This document shows positions 23,601 through 38,600 of a DNA stretch of 64,000 nt, piece after piece. The stretch covers positions 7,713,674 through 7,777,673 of the forward strand of contig OZ024811.1 in the NCBI GenBank assembly GCA_964017045.1, written 5' to 3'. Within the stretch, counting starts at the first letter, position 1; each line of letters starts with the position of its first letter. Below the pieces are notes generated by a model that searched no databases, was not told the DNA's origin, and worked only from the letters and a program-made list of their open reading frames with translations. The translations under genes were made by a program, and so were the position numbers. This stretch comes from Omphiscola glabra (taxonomy: Eukaryota; Mollusca; Gastropoda; Lymnaeidae).

Positions 23601-26600
23601 AGGAAACTGGTGTGTTTGTGTAATGAATGTCTCACTGTACCGGGTCTTTATTACATGTGCTATACTATGTGCTGTATTTACTGTGTGTTGCATTTCTTAT
23701 GTGTAGTTAGGCAGCTGATTTCTCTTGTGTTTGTGAACTAATCTAATGATTGCAAGAACCAAAAGGCTCTCACCTCTCCCGAGCATTGTTCGCCTGCCGA
23801 CGTAACCGCTCTCTCTCTGCCTTTGCAGCTGGCGACAAATCTTCCTCTTCACTATTTCTGCTTTCCCACAAAGAAGCCGATCACACAGACGTGTTATGTT
23901 AAGGAATGGGATGTCCAAACATGGAGGGGGGGACAACATTTATAAGGGGAGGTGGGGGGAGTTTAAACAGGTGGGGAAAATAGAGAGAAAGAAAAAAAAG
24001 AGAGAAAAATTTGAATGTACAAGAATTGATAAGTAAAAAAAAAATTCACAAATGAGAACTAGATCAAGAATATTGTTGATAGAAATGTGCTCCCATGTTT
24101 ACCAAAAATGTGTAGATCTACCCCCAATAAATTTTTTGGTTAAAAAATCTTCCAACTAAACATCCCTGTAAAGTTTTGTAGTTCTATGCTATATTTGTAA
24201 GCACATCCCCAACAATGTCCTTGGTCCAGACACTGAGCGCTGGCCCTCAAGTGAGTGTACCTTTCTCTATTATTATTAGCCTGACGACGCAGCCGCTCTC
24301 TCTCTGCTTTGTCGGCCGGGGTCAGATTTGATTCATCTTCCTGCTTGTTTCTGTGTAAAGTGACATGTCTAGATCAAAAAAAGTTACACCTTCTGGTGGC
24401 CACTAGCTCAGCCTCTACTTAACATTTACGCAATTTATTTAAATTTTTAAAAAGCAAAATTTTAATTTTTTGCTAATTGCTAAAACAATAAAGCATAAAA
24501 CTTGTCAAGTGGGAATATTTAATCACTTGACACTGAATCAAATAATAAAAATATGACACTGGAAGTCCTAAGAGCAAACCCTGCAGCCGGGAGAGTTCAT
24601 TTGAGGTTCTCAACACCGAGGGTTCCTGAACTCCTTATAGGGTTGGAATGGTTATAATTAACCTCTCAAAGGGAAAATACTTTAGAAATAAAGCTATCAA
24701 TTTAAACACATGAATATGACAATAAAATGGCTTAACTTTTCTTTAGTTGAGACAGGAACAGTTTGATATACAGACTGACAGTTACTTCCCAAATTTAAGA
24801 AAGAAATTTACTGCTGACTTACAACTGTTCGCACTCGCCCAAGATTATGTACAAGTCCACTAAAATACAGTTACAGAGTTTAACTCTCTTATATCACATT
24901 TATGTTTAGGGTTTTAATTTCTTTCTTAAATTTAGTTTTTTACTGCAAGAAATATTCATCCTCAATAAAGAAGTGAATCTTTATTAACCTAATAATGGGG
25001 GGGATGGGTGGGGAGAGGAAGAGAATCAAGTTAAAGGAACTAGCTAGCAAGAGGTAGGGGGAAACCTAAAAAGGATTTTTCTCTAACACTTGCAGCATCC
25101 CTTAAGTATTTAATTTTATTTTATTTGTTGTTCACTTTTTGTAAGCTGAAGAAGGTTTTCCTTTGTGTCCCTTGGGCTAGCTATTTCCTCTATTAACCTA
25201 ATCCATTTCAGCAAATCATTTCTGACCATTTAAGTACATTCATTATTATTTTATTATTTTATTTTTGGACTGCATCCATAAAAAATTTGGTGCATTAAAA
25301 TTTAAAAAATAAATCAGTATGTGTCAGTATAAATGAACACAATACTCACTTTGAATTTTTATTAGCTGCCAATTTATCACATGACCTGATGCTAATTAAG
25401 TCAATCCTGAAAAAACCCGGGACAGTTAAATTTAGATTTAGTCAATGCTACAAAGAGTCAGGAGACTCTTTGTCCCACGCAAAGTGAGGTGATGAGTTTA
25501 GTATTAAAAAGAATTATTCTGTTGAGGTAAAAAAAACAACAAAAAAAAACAAAAAATAAAATTTTAGGAGGAATGTAAATGGAGTAAAATATATAAAATT
25601 AAAGAAATTTTTTTTATATTCTTCTTGACATTTCTGAACCTCTGATTTTTTAATATTAATAAATATTTCCAAAAGTTCTAGCTTGTTTTGTTAAAAAAAT
25701 TTAACTTATGTACATGTAAGTGATCCTGGCTTTAATTTCATACATGCCAACCTGTTGGGTTTAAAAACTGTACAACAACATGAAAAACTGTTCAGTAAAA
25801 TAAGGGAAATTTAAAAGAAGTATAACTTTAATGTTTTGAATGCATGCAAACTTTGCCTTATTGATAAGCCCGATTTTCAAGATTAATCTCTGCCTCGCTG
25901 CATCCACATTTTAGCATATTTACATTTGGAGTGATCACATCTTTTAAATCGTCTGTTACAAATTCGATTTTCATCAGATTTTGCGTTTTTTACACTAGTA
26001 AATAGCAAATTTATTAAAAATTGACTTAGATGATGAATTTACTAGCAATTTAGATGTAATTAGACATATTCTTCAATTATTTAAACCAGCTGTACAGGTT
26101 CCTGTTTTAAATTAATGGAGACAAATACAATTTGTCCATCTTGACAAAGTTATCTAGTTTACTGTCAATTTATAGCCATATTTTTCACTGTACCGCTGGG
26201 GAAAGTCATGTGGATATTTTTTTTTTTTTACCATAGGCGCTATTGCTATGTGGATATAAACTGATAATTAGAAGCAATAATAAGAATTACCCAAACTAAT
26301 TTGATCATTATTTACTACACAAGTGGTTACTACAGAACAACACTGTAATATTAACGAATCGTCTAAACAAAACTGTGCTCAGTTTCTAAATTTAGATAGC
26401 CTACCAATCTCAGACTTTGGACCAAAGTTTATTTTGAACTGATCAAAAGGATTTCAGCTTCCTGTTAACCAATTAAGATTTCAATTGATGGTTGCCACTG
26501 TCTTGTGCAAAAATATTCCAAATCCAGTGAAAACCATACAGAACCCTGTAACAATATTTAACTTGAAAACTTCGAAAAAAGTATGGGTAAAACATACAGG

Positions 26601-29600
26601 TTGGCATGTAATATCTGTGCTAATTCACCCATTCTAAGAATAAAACTCTGAAAACTCATTGAATGAAAATTGCTCTAACTTTTTGCTATCATATTTTTTT
26701 AACTTCATTAAACATATAATTTTAAAATTGTAAATGTCTATACCTGTCAGTGATAAAAGGGAACATGTTACTTTTTAAATTGAGAAATGAGAATCTCTTG
26801 CAGTAAAAATAATAATACTAGGGTTTCATTTTCTTCAAAAGTAAACCCATTTGACGATTCTCAAACATGTTGCCTTTAAAGACTTCATTCCGATGGTAAA
26901 AAAAACAACTGCCTACCCATCCTCATGATTGCTGCTTGCCTTTCCATGTGTTCTGCAAATAAGAAAATAAATTGTCAAGCAGAATTTCTAATTGTTGACA
27001 TTTTTAGTTTTAAAAACAGCTCTTATAGCATTGCTCACAATCAAATATCTGCAATGAAGATTTCAAGAGTTTAAAAAAATTTAATTCTTATTGCAGAGTT
27101 TAATTTAAGTGAACTTTCTAAGGTTCTAACACCTACCGAGAACGTTTGACTGGAGGTTCTCCACTTTGAGATCCAGATTTTGTAGACTTATCACCCCCTG
27201 TTTTATCTCCCTTCTCTCCATCCTTTTCAGATTTTTCCATTTTGATTGGACCATTAGAAGACTCGTCTTGATCATCTCCTTGAATGAAAGTATCACATAA
27301 ACTAGTTGTACAGAACACACAAACAATTAGCACTGACATGAAATACAACAAAAGATAGACATATATATTACATACATACACAGTCAATGAGAAAATTATA
27401 CATTTTGTGAAAAATGCCTATATTAATATTTTTAATAGCCTAGATTTAGTCAAAATAAATTTGATCTAAAAGTGTAAAGATGTATCTCTATAGGCCGGAC
27501 GGACCTACCATTTTACTCATTCCATGATTTCATTTTTTTCATTTTCAAGAAGTTAAATAGACGTTATCCAATTTCAAGTTAACAAAAGCATATTGCTAGC
27601 CCTAGGTTTGGTTTAGTTGAATTGTTTCATTAAAAATTGTTTTAAATATTTTTCTTAATATTTCCTTATTTGTAAAAAGTATTTCTTTTTTTAAGTCTGT
27701 TAAAACTATCAAAAGATTATTAAAAAATGTTAAATATACCTTAGATACTCATTATAAAGCCCATTCCAACACCCCATGCCCCCACCCAGTTTAGGAGGGG
27801 AAGTGACCTGCTGATAAGCCAAGCCCATGAAAAATATGCCAGTGTCAGCACTACTAGATATATATGCTGGTGCTTATGATTGAATAATTATGCCATCTGG
27901 TGCTGCTATCTTTGTTTTTATGTAACATTTCAAGGAGAAATTAATTACAAAGTAAATCATACTAAGTCAAGACATGTATAATATTTAAAACAAAACATTA
28001 TCTGGTAATATAATCTTGTTGAGTACCAGGTATAAGGTTCACTAGGACCTCAGGGATTTATAAATTTTTTTTTTTCATATTCAATGTAACTTACTTGGAG
28101 AAGATTATAAAAATCCCACCATTCAACTAATTTCCCCCAAAATATTCCAAGCACTTCAGCTTTAGTGTATTTGGTAATCAAAACATTTTAAAAAGAAAAA
28201 TGTATTTTACATTTTTTTAAATTGCCCTGTCATAAGGCAATATATTATAGTTTAATATGACACTATGACTCAATGACATCTGTTTTAAGAGCAGTATATA
28301 TCAAAAAAGTACATCAGCACTCTTTAAAGGTTACCTGTGTCATAGGATTTCTGTTGGTCAGATGATACGGATGGAAGACTGGATGGTGGTGGATGATGAC
28401 TTCCCTGGAAATTAAAAAACAAATATATTTGAATTCAGTTAAGCTGTCAAAACTTGGGTTCATAAAACTGAAAAATATTCTTCTCTAAGTATTGTGGCAG
28501 TTCTAATTAGTTTTAAAAACACTGACCTGACATGATAACATGCATAGGGTCAAACGGTCATAAAAATATTACTTGGGACTTTTTTTTATAACATCCCTCT
28601 CACCATTTATTAGCTATACATATAAATATTATTTTAAACTATTTGATGAGCTTGATTAAATCTTGATATATTTATCCACACAGATTAGAAATAATGACAA
28701 AGTACATTTCTAAGACATCAACCTTATTCCAAGAAGGGTCAAAGTCTTACTGTTAAATACAGACATCAATTGAAATGAGTTATCTGAATGTAAAGAAAAA
28801 GAATCTGACAATTTTATCCCATGTAGTGAGGGGAAAAATGTGATTCATCTTAAATAAGCAGTGACGCTGGGAAAAGTACAGTTACTTTCTTTGATCAAAG
28901 TTTGCTAGAAAAACAAGGTGCACCTGTTACTTGGGTATTTCACAACTGGGTAAGGTAAGAAGGAGTTAAAATGGTTGAACTCTTTAGAAAACAGTGGTAT
29001 TCTATATAATGGAGAGACAACAGATTCTTACAGGGCATTCTATATATAAAAGAAAAACAACAGTGTCTTACAGGGACAAACTACATTAAAAGGGTTCTCT
29101 ATATGATGAAGAGAGTATAGTGTTTTATGGGGTATTAGAACAAGCTGTTTAAATGTTACATTTTTTTCTTGTAAATAAGTTCACAATATAATCCCCTCAT
29201 CAGATACAATTTGCTGTAAAATTTTTATATAATAATAGAAGAAGTAAAGACCACTACCTGATACAACCCTCTAAGAAAAAAATCAAGTTCTACTCAAATA
29301 CTACTATCTTCATAAATTGTGTTAAAGTAAGATATTAGAAACACCCACCCAATAATACTGTGAACAATCATAATAAGGTAATCGTCTTCTTTCATACTGA
29401 CAAGATGGGGGTGTGGGGTAAGCCTGGGGTGTACTTGGTGGGGGTTGCGTCTGTTTCCATTGTAATCCTTGCTGCTGGTGTGGGTGAGCTGTGTAGGCTG
29501 GGGTGGCAGAGTCCCACCCCCAATTCTCATTGGTCCCAGACATGTTTGGGGGTGGAGCCACCCATGGGTAGTGAGAGTGACCTGGATACATGTTTTGACA

Positions 29601-32600
29601 ATCAGAGACAGGAGACCAGTGACAGATGTCAGCAGCGGATGTTGCAGGTTATCCAGAGAAAACACCCCAGAAGTATTTTTGTTGTATCCATTGCATTAAT
29701 CCATATTAATGAATTATTACCACACCAGTTTAGATTAACCATTAATGTGATTAATTAATAATCCAGTCTGGAATGTTCACTAAATCATATAAGTTGAACT
29801 TTGAATAGAACATAGGCCACCTAACCAAGGGTGATGAGAAAACCTCAATTTAAACACATTTTTCCTATCTTAACTTTTTTCAACCAAGCAAAAACATTAT
29901 GAAAAAACACCAGTCAGCCAAAACATGACCATCAGGAGTTAATGACTGTGAATTTATGTGAAAACGGAAATAATATATTAATTGATTCCACTATGACTGA
30001 CTGTAACAATTAACTACTTTTAGGCAACTATAAGTTATTGTCAAAAAAAAGACAATGTTTTTATTGGGATACGGTTAGATTCAATTTAATAATTTTCATT
30101 CAAAGTAAATAGAAAGTTATTTAATTACAATATAAAGTTAAATAAAAAAAAAAGTATTGCCTATTAAGTTCGGTAAGTTATTTTAAAGGCGGGATTATTT
30201 TAGAAAAAGAACAGGACAGAATCATAATGGACTCAATTAATTAAAAATTTTCATTACTTAATTAAACGCATTGGGCGCCGTTGATGTTATTTATCACATT
30301 AGGTTTATAGTTGCTGAATGAAACACACGTAAAAACAGACTCCAGAATGTAGTGATTGAATTAAGCGCACAATACCAAGAAAACTTTGGATTGGTCATAA
30401 ATTTCACAGCAATAAAACTTGAGTGGTCGATCTGGTTACATAATCCAGGCTCCGGGCCCAATCCAGCGCAATCAGAAATAAATCTAGCCAGGAGCTCCTA
30501 GAATCTTTGCTCAATCTCAGACAACACAACATCTGACAAATGTTTTCTAGCTGATAGATAGAACCTTTCAGACTCACTACGTCAATGACTTTTCCTTTCT
30601 CCGCGCTCACCTCCCCTTCCCTTTCCCACCCCGACACATGTTTTTTCCCCACCCGCCTAGACTTACTTGGCCCATCATGTGGTTGCCAGATTTCAGCGAT
30701 CAATATGTGCGCAGCGCGCCAGAGTTAACTCCCCTTCCCTCCCAGAAATTCTTCAACTTGGAAACGACGGAATTAACACCGAATGAACGTAATCATTCCC
30801 TACAGTGCCAAAGCCACCGTATCCACAGAATTATTCGGATATATACTTTTTGAAATCCGAAAGCCGTGCTTGACAATACTTCTGTCAAATTTTAGTTGTT
30901 TCATGAATGGACGTTTGTGTAATATACATTTATATTAAAATAAAAAAACAAACAAAGCAACAAACAAAACAACAACAACCAGCCGAATGATAGGCGATAC
31001 ATAATGATGAGGTAAATATTAATTGATAAACCATCAAAATTTATTTGTCAAATGATGTGGCACAGTTGCTATATTGAACTATAGACCTACTTCACCCCCA
31101 TCGCGATTCCCGCAAGTGCAAACGTGCAGTTAACTGGTTACAAGTCAGTGTTTGTTTTAAAGCTTTAAGGACCAGTGCAGAATCAATTCGCATGTAGCCA
31201 TGTGCTGAACGTGTGCACCCCAACACACCATAAAAATGACACGCTATACACTAATAACAAACAATAAGGGCCAACAAAATATGTAAATGTTTCTTACGAT
31301 TCCATGCTGCATTTATACCATATTTATTTTTCAAATTATTTCAATAGTAATTTTAAGGGAGGAAATTTGTAATAAATAAATAAACACATCATCCGAGTCT
31401 TGGCTTCATTATATCAGATTTTATTTGAAACCTTTAAACAAATTATTATTTGTGTGAGAGCGTTGGAATATTGAATATTGTGACCATTCTTGAAGGCAAA
31501 ACGATTGCCTTACAAACCCAACAATAATACTTTAGTTTTTTAACCCCAACCTCTCACCTCTGGTACCCGGGTGCGAATAGTCGCAGTTTTAGGGTTATTG
31601 CCGCCCGAGACGCAGTAATATTTCTGCAGCTTCATCCACGAAAAAATCTCTGCAGTTTGAAGAAAATGTCACCCCTAAATATATAGAAAATAAGTGCCGC
31701 CCGTTTCGCCCACCCTCTCCGCCAGTAGGTATTATCATCGGACCGCAAGGGCAAGAGGATGTAATATTACGAAGGTAATATTTAAAAGAGAAATACGAGG
31801 AGGACTCCGTTCAGGTTGAAGCAATAACAATTATACACAAGGTAGAGAAAACCCCGAACGACGACACTACAAAAAAGTGGAGGTTTCGGCCAAAAATTCT
31901 TCGACAGCAAAACTACAGAGACCAGCTCAGCTTGTAAAAAAGCCTGTATTTTTGCTGTCGAAGAAATTTTAAATTTGTTGATATTTAAGAGTGAGTTACC
32001 TACCCCGAGGGGGGGTGGGGGTGGTGTGTTCAGAGCGAGAAAAACCTTGTAAGTTTCACCATGCGACTATTGTCAGTTACCTGGTTCTCTCACGACTCTC
32101 GACCTGCCGATAAATTATTAGTTCATGTTGGATCGATTTGGACGCGGTCTTTACCAGTGCAGCTGTGATGAGTTTTCCTTCACATCTGCTTTACGTTACA
32201 CGGTGGTGATGGGGGTGGGAGGGAGGCAGATAGCGCAACTGGAAGCAGACGCAAGGCTATGGGGAGCAGGCGCGAATGGGGAAAAAGGTGTGAAAGTGCG
32301 CGACTTTTTACGGTAGTCTCTCTTTGATGTCGACCAGAAATACTGAGCCTGCGCAATTAAAATATCCCGTGCCTCTGGCATTGTGTACAGAAAGATGGGT
32401 AAAATTAATCCATGATTAAGTTATTTATACTTAAGAACTATTAATGACAAGTACCAGTGTATATTAATTTGATAGCCCAACAATCATTTCAGAAAGGCCA
32501 TAACTAATCCGTGCTACAGTAATGTACACGCTATAAAAGAAAGGAGGTTGGGGGATGTTTAGGCGGAACTGGTGTAAAAAAAAAAGGGGAGGGGGGTGTG

Positions 32601-35600
32601 TGGGTAAGATATGAAAAAAGAACGGCCAGGAGAAAAGAAGTTGATATTTAAATATGCCTGCCAACTCGGTAAATTTCTATTTAAGTGTTTGTATCAAGGA
32701 GGCATTCATTACCCAAGTCGGACACTACAGTGAAATGCATCAATGTCCATTTGGTGTAGTGATCAGCTGTACCACAGCCATTCTCAAACTATACCACTAC
32801 CACATACCACTGTCACTCTCAAGGATCACTTAAGTTTTACACTTGTTTCTTTTTCTTGTCCTATTTTCATCTGTGCTATCTGCTGAGGGAGGCTTAGTCG
32901 CAACGTTCTTGTCTTTTTGTCCTGCTTCTTTATCAAGCTTCCAAATACCTTGCTTGCCGTACTATTTCTGTCACTCTCAAACTGAGCACGCACCGAACAA
33001 AGCCATCCTCAAACTGAACAGACATAGACCCAAAGGCGTAGGAAAGGACAGTCCGCCCTTGGCGGCACTTTTTTCTTGATCGAGGGATGGACTTTGCGGA
33101 GAACTACAAACTTTTGTTAGTGAAAGGAGGCGGCACTGATCTATGGCATTGAGCAAACACATTCTAAAAGTAAACAACACAAACCATACGCAGAGCAAAC
33201 ACATTCTAAAAGTAAACACCACAAACCATTGACTTTCCGTAATTATTTATGAACAAATTATGAATATGATCTAACGGCAAAGCCTCCTGTAAACTAGGAT
33301 GTGCAGTACTTAGTCAACAGTGTGGGATGGCCATAAAATTAATACCCGTGAGAGTCATTCAGGAGGGCGGAATACAAAATAATGTTAGTTATTCCAAGAC
33401 TCATATTCGAAGCAGAATCAAACAGGTGAACTGGGTTAAGCCCGTGTGTAAATGAGGAGATTGTCACAGCACCACATACACATGACATTGTCTGTCAAAA
33501 GTCTTATTTAAGTATCTGGACTTATGTTACATTGGATTAAAGTTAGGCATAACGGATGACAAGCACCTCCCCCCACCAAACTTTCGCAGTATTTGCATAA
33601 TAGCTGCACAACATTTTGAACAAGGTGAAAATAAGGTGTGGTTGAGTCCTTCGTGTGCTTGAGTCCTTCGTGTGGTTGAGTCCTTCGTGTGGTCGAGTCC
33701 TTCGTGTGGTCGAGTCCTTTGTGTGGTCGAGTCCTTCGCATGGTTGAGTCCTTTGTGAGGTTGAGTCCTTCGTGTGGTTGTGTCCTTTGTGTGCTTGAGT
33801 CCTTCGCGTGGATCATGTGCTTGATACATCATGGTTCCTTTAATATGTTATCTAATTAAATCGAACTTGGTAAACGGTTTAATCTTTTTAACGTGGGTAA
33901 TAACCACAACGTTAACTGGTACAATTTCAAGTTTAAACCAGTTTTTCCCCGTATAAAGTAAAGCTCCCACCCCAAGTTGTTTGGTGTCATCACAATTTGG
34001 TTGGCGTCATACCCAAGTAAGTGAGTGTCATACGCAAGTAAGTGAGTGTCATACCCAAGTAAGTGAGTGTCATACCCAAGTAAGTGAGTGTCATACCCAA
34101 GTAAGTGAGTGTCATTACCAATTAGATTGGTGAGTGTCCTCCCCAAGTTGGGGAGTGTCATCCCCAAGTTGGCGAGTGTACCCAATTTGGTGAGTGTCAT
34201 ACCCAATTTGGTTGGTGTCTTCCCCAAGTTGGTGAGTGTCTTCCCCAAGTTGGTGAGTGTCTTCCCCAAGTTGGTGAGTGTCATCCCCAAATTGGTTGGT
34301 GAATGTCATCCCTAATTTGGTGAGTGTCATCCCCAATTAGGTGAGTGTCATTCCCCAATTTGGTTGGTGTCATCCCCCAATTTGGTTGGTGTCATCCCCA
34401 AGTTGGTTGGTGTCATCCCCAAGTTGGTTGGTGTCATCCCCAAGTTGGTTGGTGTCATCCCCAAGTTGGTTGGTGTCATCCCCAAGTTGGTTGGTGTTGA
34501 GATCCGTTGGTTCTCACCAGTGTGAGACTCACTGACTCACAGGCAAAAGCATTCCTAACCTGGGAAAATCCCAATATGACCCAATTAGGGTTTGGCCTTA
34601 AGGGTAAGTGACCTAAGGGTCGGATCAGAGACAATGAAAACTTTCCAGGTTCTGTGACCGTGGAATAGCTTAGTATTTGTCCAATGGAAAGGTACCAAAA
34701 CTTAGGACAATGAAACAGTTCAGTTAAACTCGTATTGTATTTATTCTTATTTACAGCCAGTTAAGATCAGTTAGGTTGAATGAAGTTAAGTCAGTTACGT
34801 TAGGTTCTGTTAGCCTAGCGATAGATAGAATCGCATAGTAAAGCCTAGTAGCCAGAGGCTTTGATTCTGATTATATAATAGGTTGAAGTGAACGTAGTAC
34901 AGTGGAGCATATAGAAGATAGCTCATTGTACATGATAACCCCGTAGAGTTGGGGACAGTCAGAAATCGGTGTAGCCTACTCAGAAGTAAACAGTGGACTA
35001 GACTGATAGCTCAAGCAGTCAGCTGACAACGCCGACGTCTTGTGTACAAGTGGATGCACCGGAGCGTGACTGGTCATTCATCACCCGTCACCTGTAAACG
35101 ACAGTGACACAGAAAGGGACGGAACGACCGTCGACCCTTGTAGTGTGCTTTGTGGAGTCTGGAGTGTGTATCGGACCCATAACAGATTCCAGGCCAGAGA
35201 CTACCCAGAGTACCAATCCAGTCTCTTATGTCACTAGTAACAAACTGTAACAATTAATGTTTTTATATTTATATGTATCTCGTATATGTTAAGTAATTTG
35301 TAATTTTTAGTAATTAAATATTTTATTTGTGGGCTGAACCACCTGTGTTATTAAGTTTACATATAAGTAGCAGTGTAAGCGAGTGAGAGAGCTTCAGTAG
35401 CGTGGTGTGAGAGCGTGTAATATCACTCAGTTAATAATAATCATTCCTTAGACATAGGAGTACTAATCGACGTAGCGGTAGGGACCAAACAATATATATA
35501 TAAGAATATTTAACAATTAGGGACTAGCAAATATTTAACAGTTGGTGTCATCCCCAAGTTGGTTGGTGTCATCCCCAAGTTGGTGGTCGTCGTCCATAAT

Positions 35601-38600
35601 TTTGTAGGTGCCTTCAAAGGTTGTGGTTGTCTTCCGACTGAAGAGCTTTTATGTAGGCTATAAGATCTGTCCAGCAAACGAGCTATTAATTGAACTACGA
35701 TTTAGATTTATCGGGCGAAGATATGCGTTTAAAAATGATATCAATGTAAATTATAGATTTGTATACCTGGGACAGAAAACGAAAAAAGTACAGGAGACGG
35801 GTGGACGTGGAAAAAGTATATGGGAATGTTTGTAGAGCTTCTGAGGTACAATCATAAGCTGGTTCTGTAGCACAGCACATCCCCCCCCCCATCCCCCCCC
35901 CCCTTTTTGTGATTCCGAAGTTCCAAATAAAAGAGTGGAGGAAGAAATGAATGAAGGATGCAAAATCAAAACAAACAGACACAAAAGAAGGGAAATAACA
36001 ACCAGATGTGGTATGTAGAATATGACCTTATAGCTAAGTGAACGCAAAAATAAAATAAAAGAAAAAAAGATGATTTTTTTAAAGCATAAAAACGAAAAAG
36101 GGAGAGATAGAAAATTTGTGGTGTTGGGAGCATTGGCATATGACCAATATTTCATTGGACAGAATGACCAAAGGAAGAATGGAGGATAAATAACAAAAAG
36201 AAGTTTGATAAGTTAATGGGCGGGAAAAGGGGAGGGGCAAAGGTAGCTCATAGGAAATAGAACGTGCAAACAGGGGAAGGTTCAACAGATGTGTTGAGGC
36301 TCAACAGATGTGTTGAGTTGAGTGTGACCTCTGACCTATAGACTAACATGAAATCCACGTGGGTGTGAGTGGGGAGACACGACCCAGCCTAAGAAAAGTG
36401 GTCTAAAGGTGTTGTGTGAATGTAGATTCAATCAAGGATGTAGGCCAGAGTCTCACAAACGAGACATGACTAAGTAACTACTAATCATTTTTATGTAAGA
36501 GAACATCTCAATCTAATTATTTTTTAGTACATGTACTCAATAGTTCATTTATTGGATTATGGGTTTACTAAAGTGAACGCAGGTTTTTATTTAAAACCAC
36601 ATGGTGGTATATAGGGGGCGTCCATTAATTAAGCGAACAATTTTTAAGCAATTTTCGACAAGTAATTATGTCAACATTTGTATAACCCCCCCCCCCCCCT
36701 TTTAAAAAAAAAAGAATTATAATATAAGTAAATACATTTTACTTTGTGCTGATCTATTATAATAACACAAAATTGTAGGAAAAACATTTTTACCTTGAAA
36801 GTTAAAAAGTTTTTACACTTAAATTTTATAATGCAGAATCAATGAAAAGGTTGCCAAAGACTAAATATCATTGTTTGTGGAAGTAGAAATAGGATTATTG
36901 TCAGTACAGTTGACAATTGTAGCATAGTTTCTAGCTGCTATCATCTTCTCAGGGAGTAGCCAGGTGTTGGTCCTGATGTATCATTTTCATCTGCAGAACT
37001 GATATACCAGACTACATAATCCTCATCTAACCATTTAGCACTTAAAATAAAAGCATTGTCAGTGTGAGCAATAATTGCCATAAGCTCTCTTTCCTGGCAG
37101 CTACTTGCATTAGTCGAATACTTTTTTGTTGAGGAGCGGGTGGTAATTTCTTATGCATTGTCGGTACTGTTGAACTTGCTATTTCAACATGACTTGTGAT
37201 GCAAAAATAAATGTTACAGATTTTGCAAATCCGTCCAAGTAGCAATGATATTATTTTTACTCCTTTACTTTCCCCTAATTCTCAATATATCATATTGATT
37301 CATATTCCAACTCTATCAATATCATTATCTTGACTGCACATGACATTTGAACCATGCCCTTGTTCCATACCTGCAACACCATCGCTAACATACCACCCTA
37401 GTCATTTGCGACATACATTATCTACAGGCGAAAAGAAGTCAACTTTTGACTTCTCTTGCAGTAATGTGTGCTAACATTCTGACCAGCCATCTGCAGTGCA
37501 CAGACACACATTAAAATTAAATACATCTTTTAGTGTTAAAAGCCTAAAAATTATTTAACTATTTTTATTTACACTCATTAAATTTGTTAAATGTTAACAG
37601 AGAAAACAAAGATTGTTGAAGTCAACAAAACCCCCATCCCCTTTGTTAACAATTGTCAAACATTTCCAAACCCCCTTCCCACCTATTTCGTTGACATAAC
37701 TTATGGACGACCCAATACCCCACTTCACCCCGGAATATACCCTACTTAACCACACCTTCACTTGATTTCTTAGTTCTAGTAATTTGCAATAAAATAAGTA
37801 AAACTAAAATCTGGTGTGACCAACAAGGTGATCTGAGGTGACTAAAAAGGTGATCTGATGTGACCAACAAGGTGATCTGATGTGACCAACAAGGTGATCT
37901 GATGTGACCAACAAGGTGATCTGATGTGACCAACAAGGTGATCTGAGAAACGCCAACAAGAGAATTCCAAAGTTTTCTTACACTCCTTTTTAAGTATGGC
38001 AACGTATTTTAGAACCACTGCCCAACACCAAAATGCAATAAGAAAAAACAACAACCCCACGGCTTACAAGCTCATTTTAAAATTGAAAACAAATATCAGT
38101 GAAGTAGTTAAGAATTATGGAATCCAGAAGTGACATTTTCCCCCCTTTCCAAAAAGTGGCGCATCCACACCAGCTCAATCTTTCTGTGCTAGGACGTCAA
38201 GCCTGGGTGGCAAGACATGATGGGAAAAAAACGTCCAAGGGAGCTCACTGAGATAATAGTTAAAGCAGACTTATGAGGTAAGGGGAGGCAACGTTATGTC
38301 CATCTGTGCATCCCATGGATGTTTGCAGGAAAAGGGGGGGGGGATAATTTGGGAAAGATTTATTTTTTAACTAGACTTAATAACTTTACCAGACCCAGCT
38401 GCTCGCTGATATCTTGTAGGTATTTTGTGAATATGGCTAGTTTATAGATGGCTGGTTAACAGATATGGACAGGGATAAAGATGGCCAGTCAACATATGGC
38501 TAGTTAATAGATACGAACAAGGGTAAAGATTGCCAGTCAACATGGACAGAGTTGACTAATTAACAGATATGGATCACTAGTTAACATACGGACAAGGCTG

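Larger units (their letters stand above)
30860..33635. other. Intron/intergenic stretch with a CpG-richer part
   Basis: Contains a MITE end (31509-31586) and a 20-bp-arm hairpin (31893-31970). From about 31590 to 32350 the DNA is richer in G+C and CpG; together with the 30.6 kb donor it may hold promoter function. At 33151-33229 GAGCAAACACATTCTAAAAG is duplicated with a 42-base period. The open frames here look non-coding. Confidence 0.35.

Noticed and set aside
29360..29758. Plus-strand open frame of 132 codons
   Set aside because: Antisense shadow of the candidate minus-strand exon; no plus-strand splice context or family similarity.
33508..34535. Repetitive open frames on both strands
   Set aside because: They follow the 17-bp and 20-23-bp arrays.
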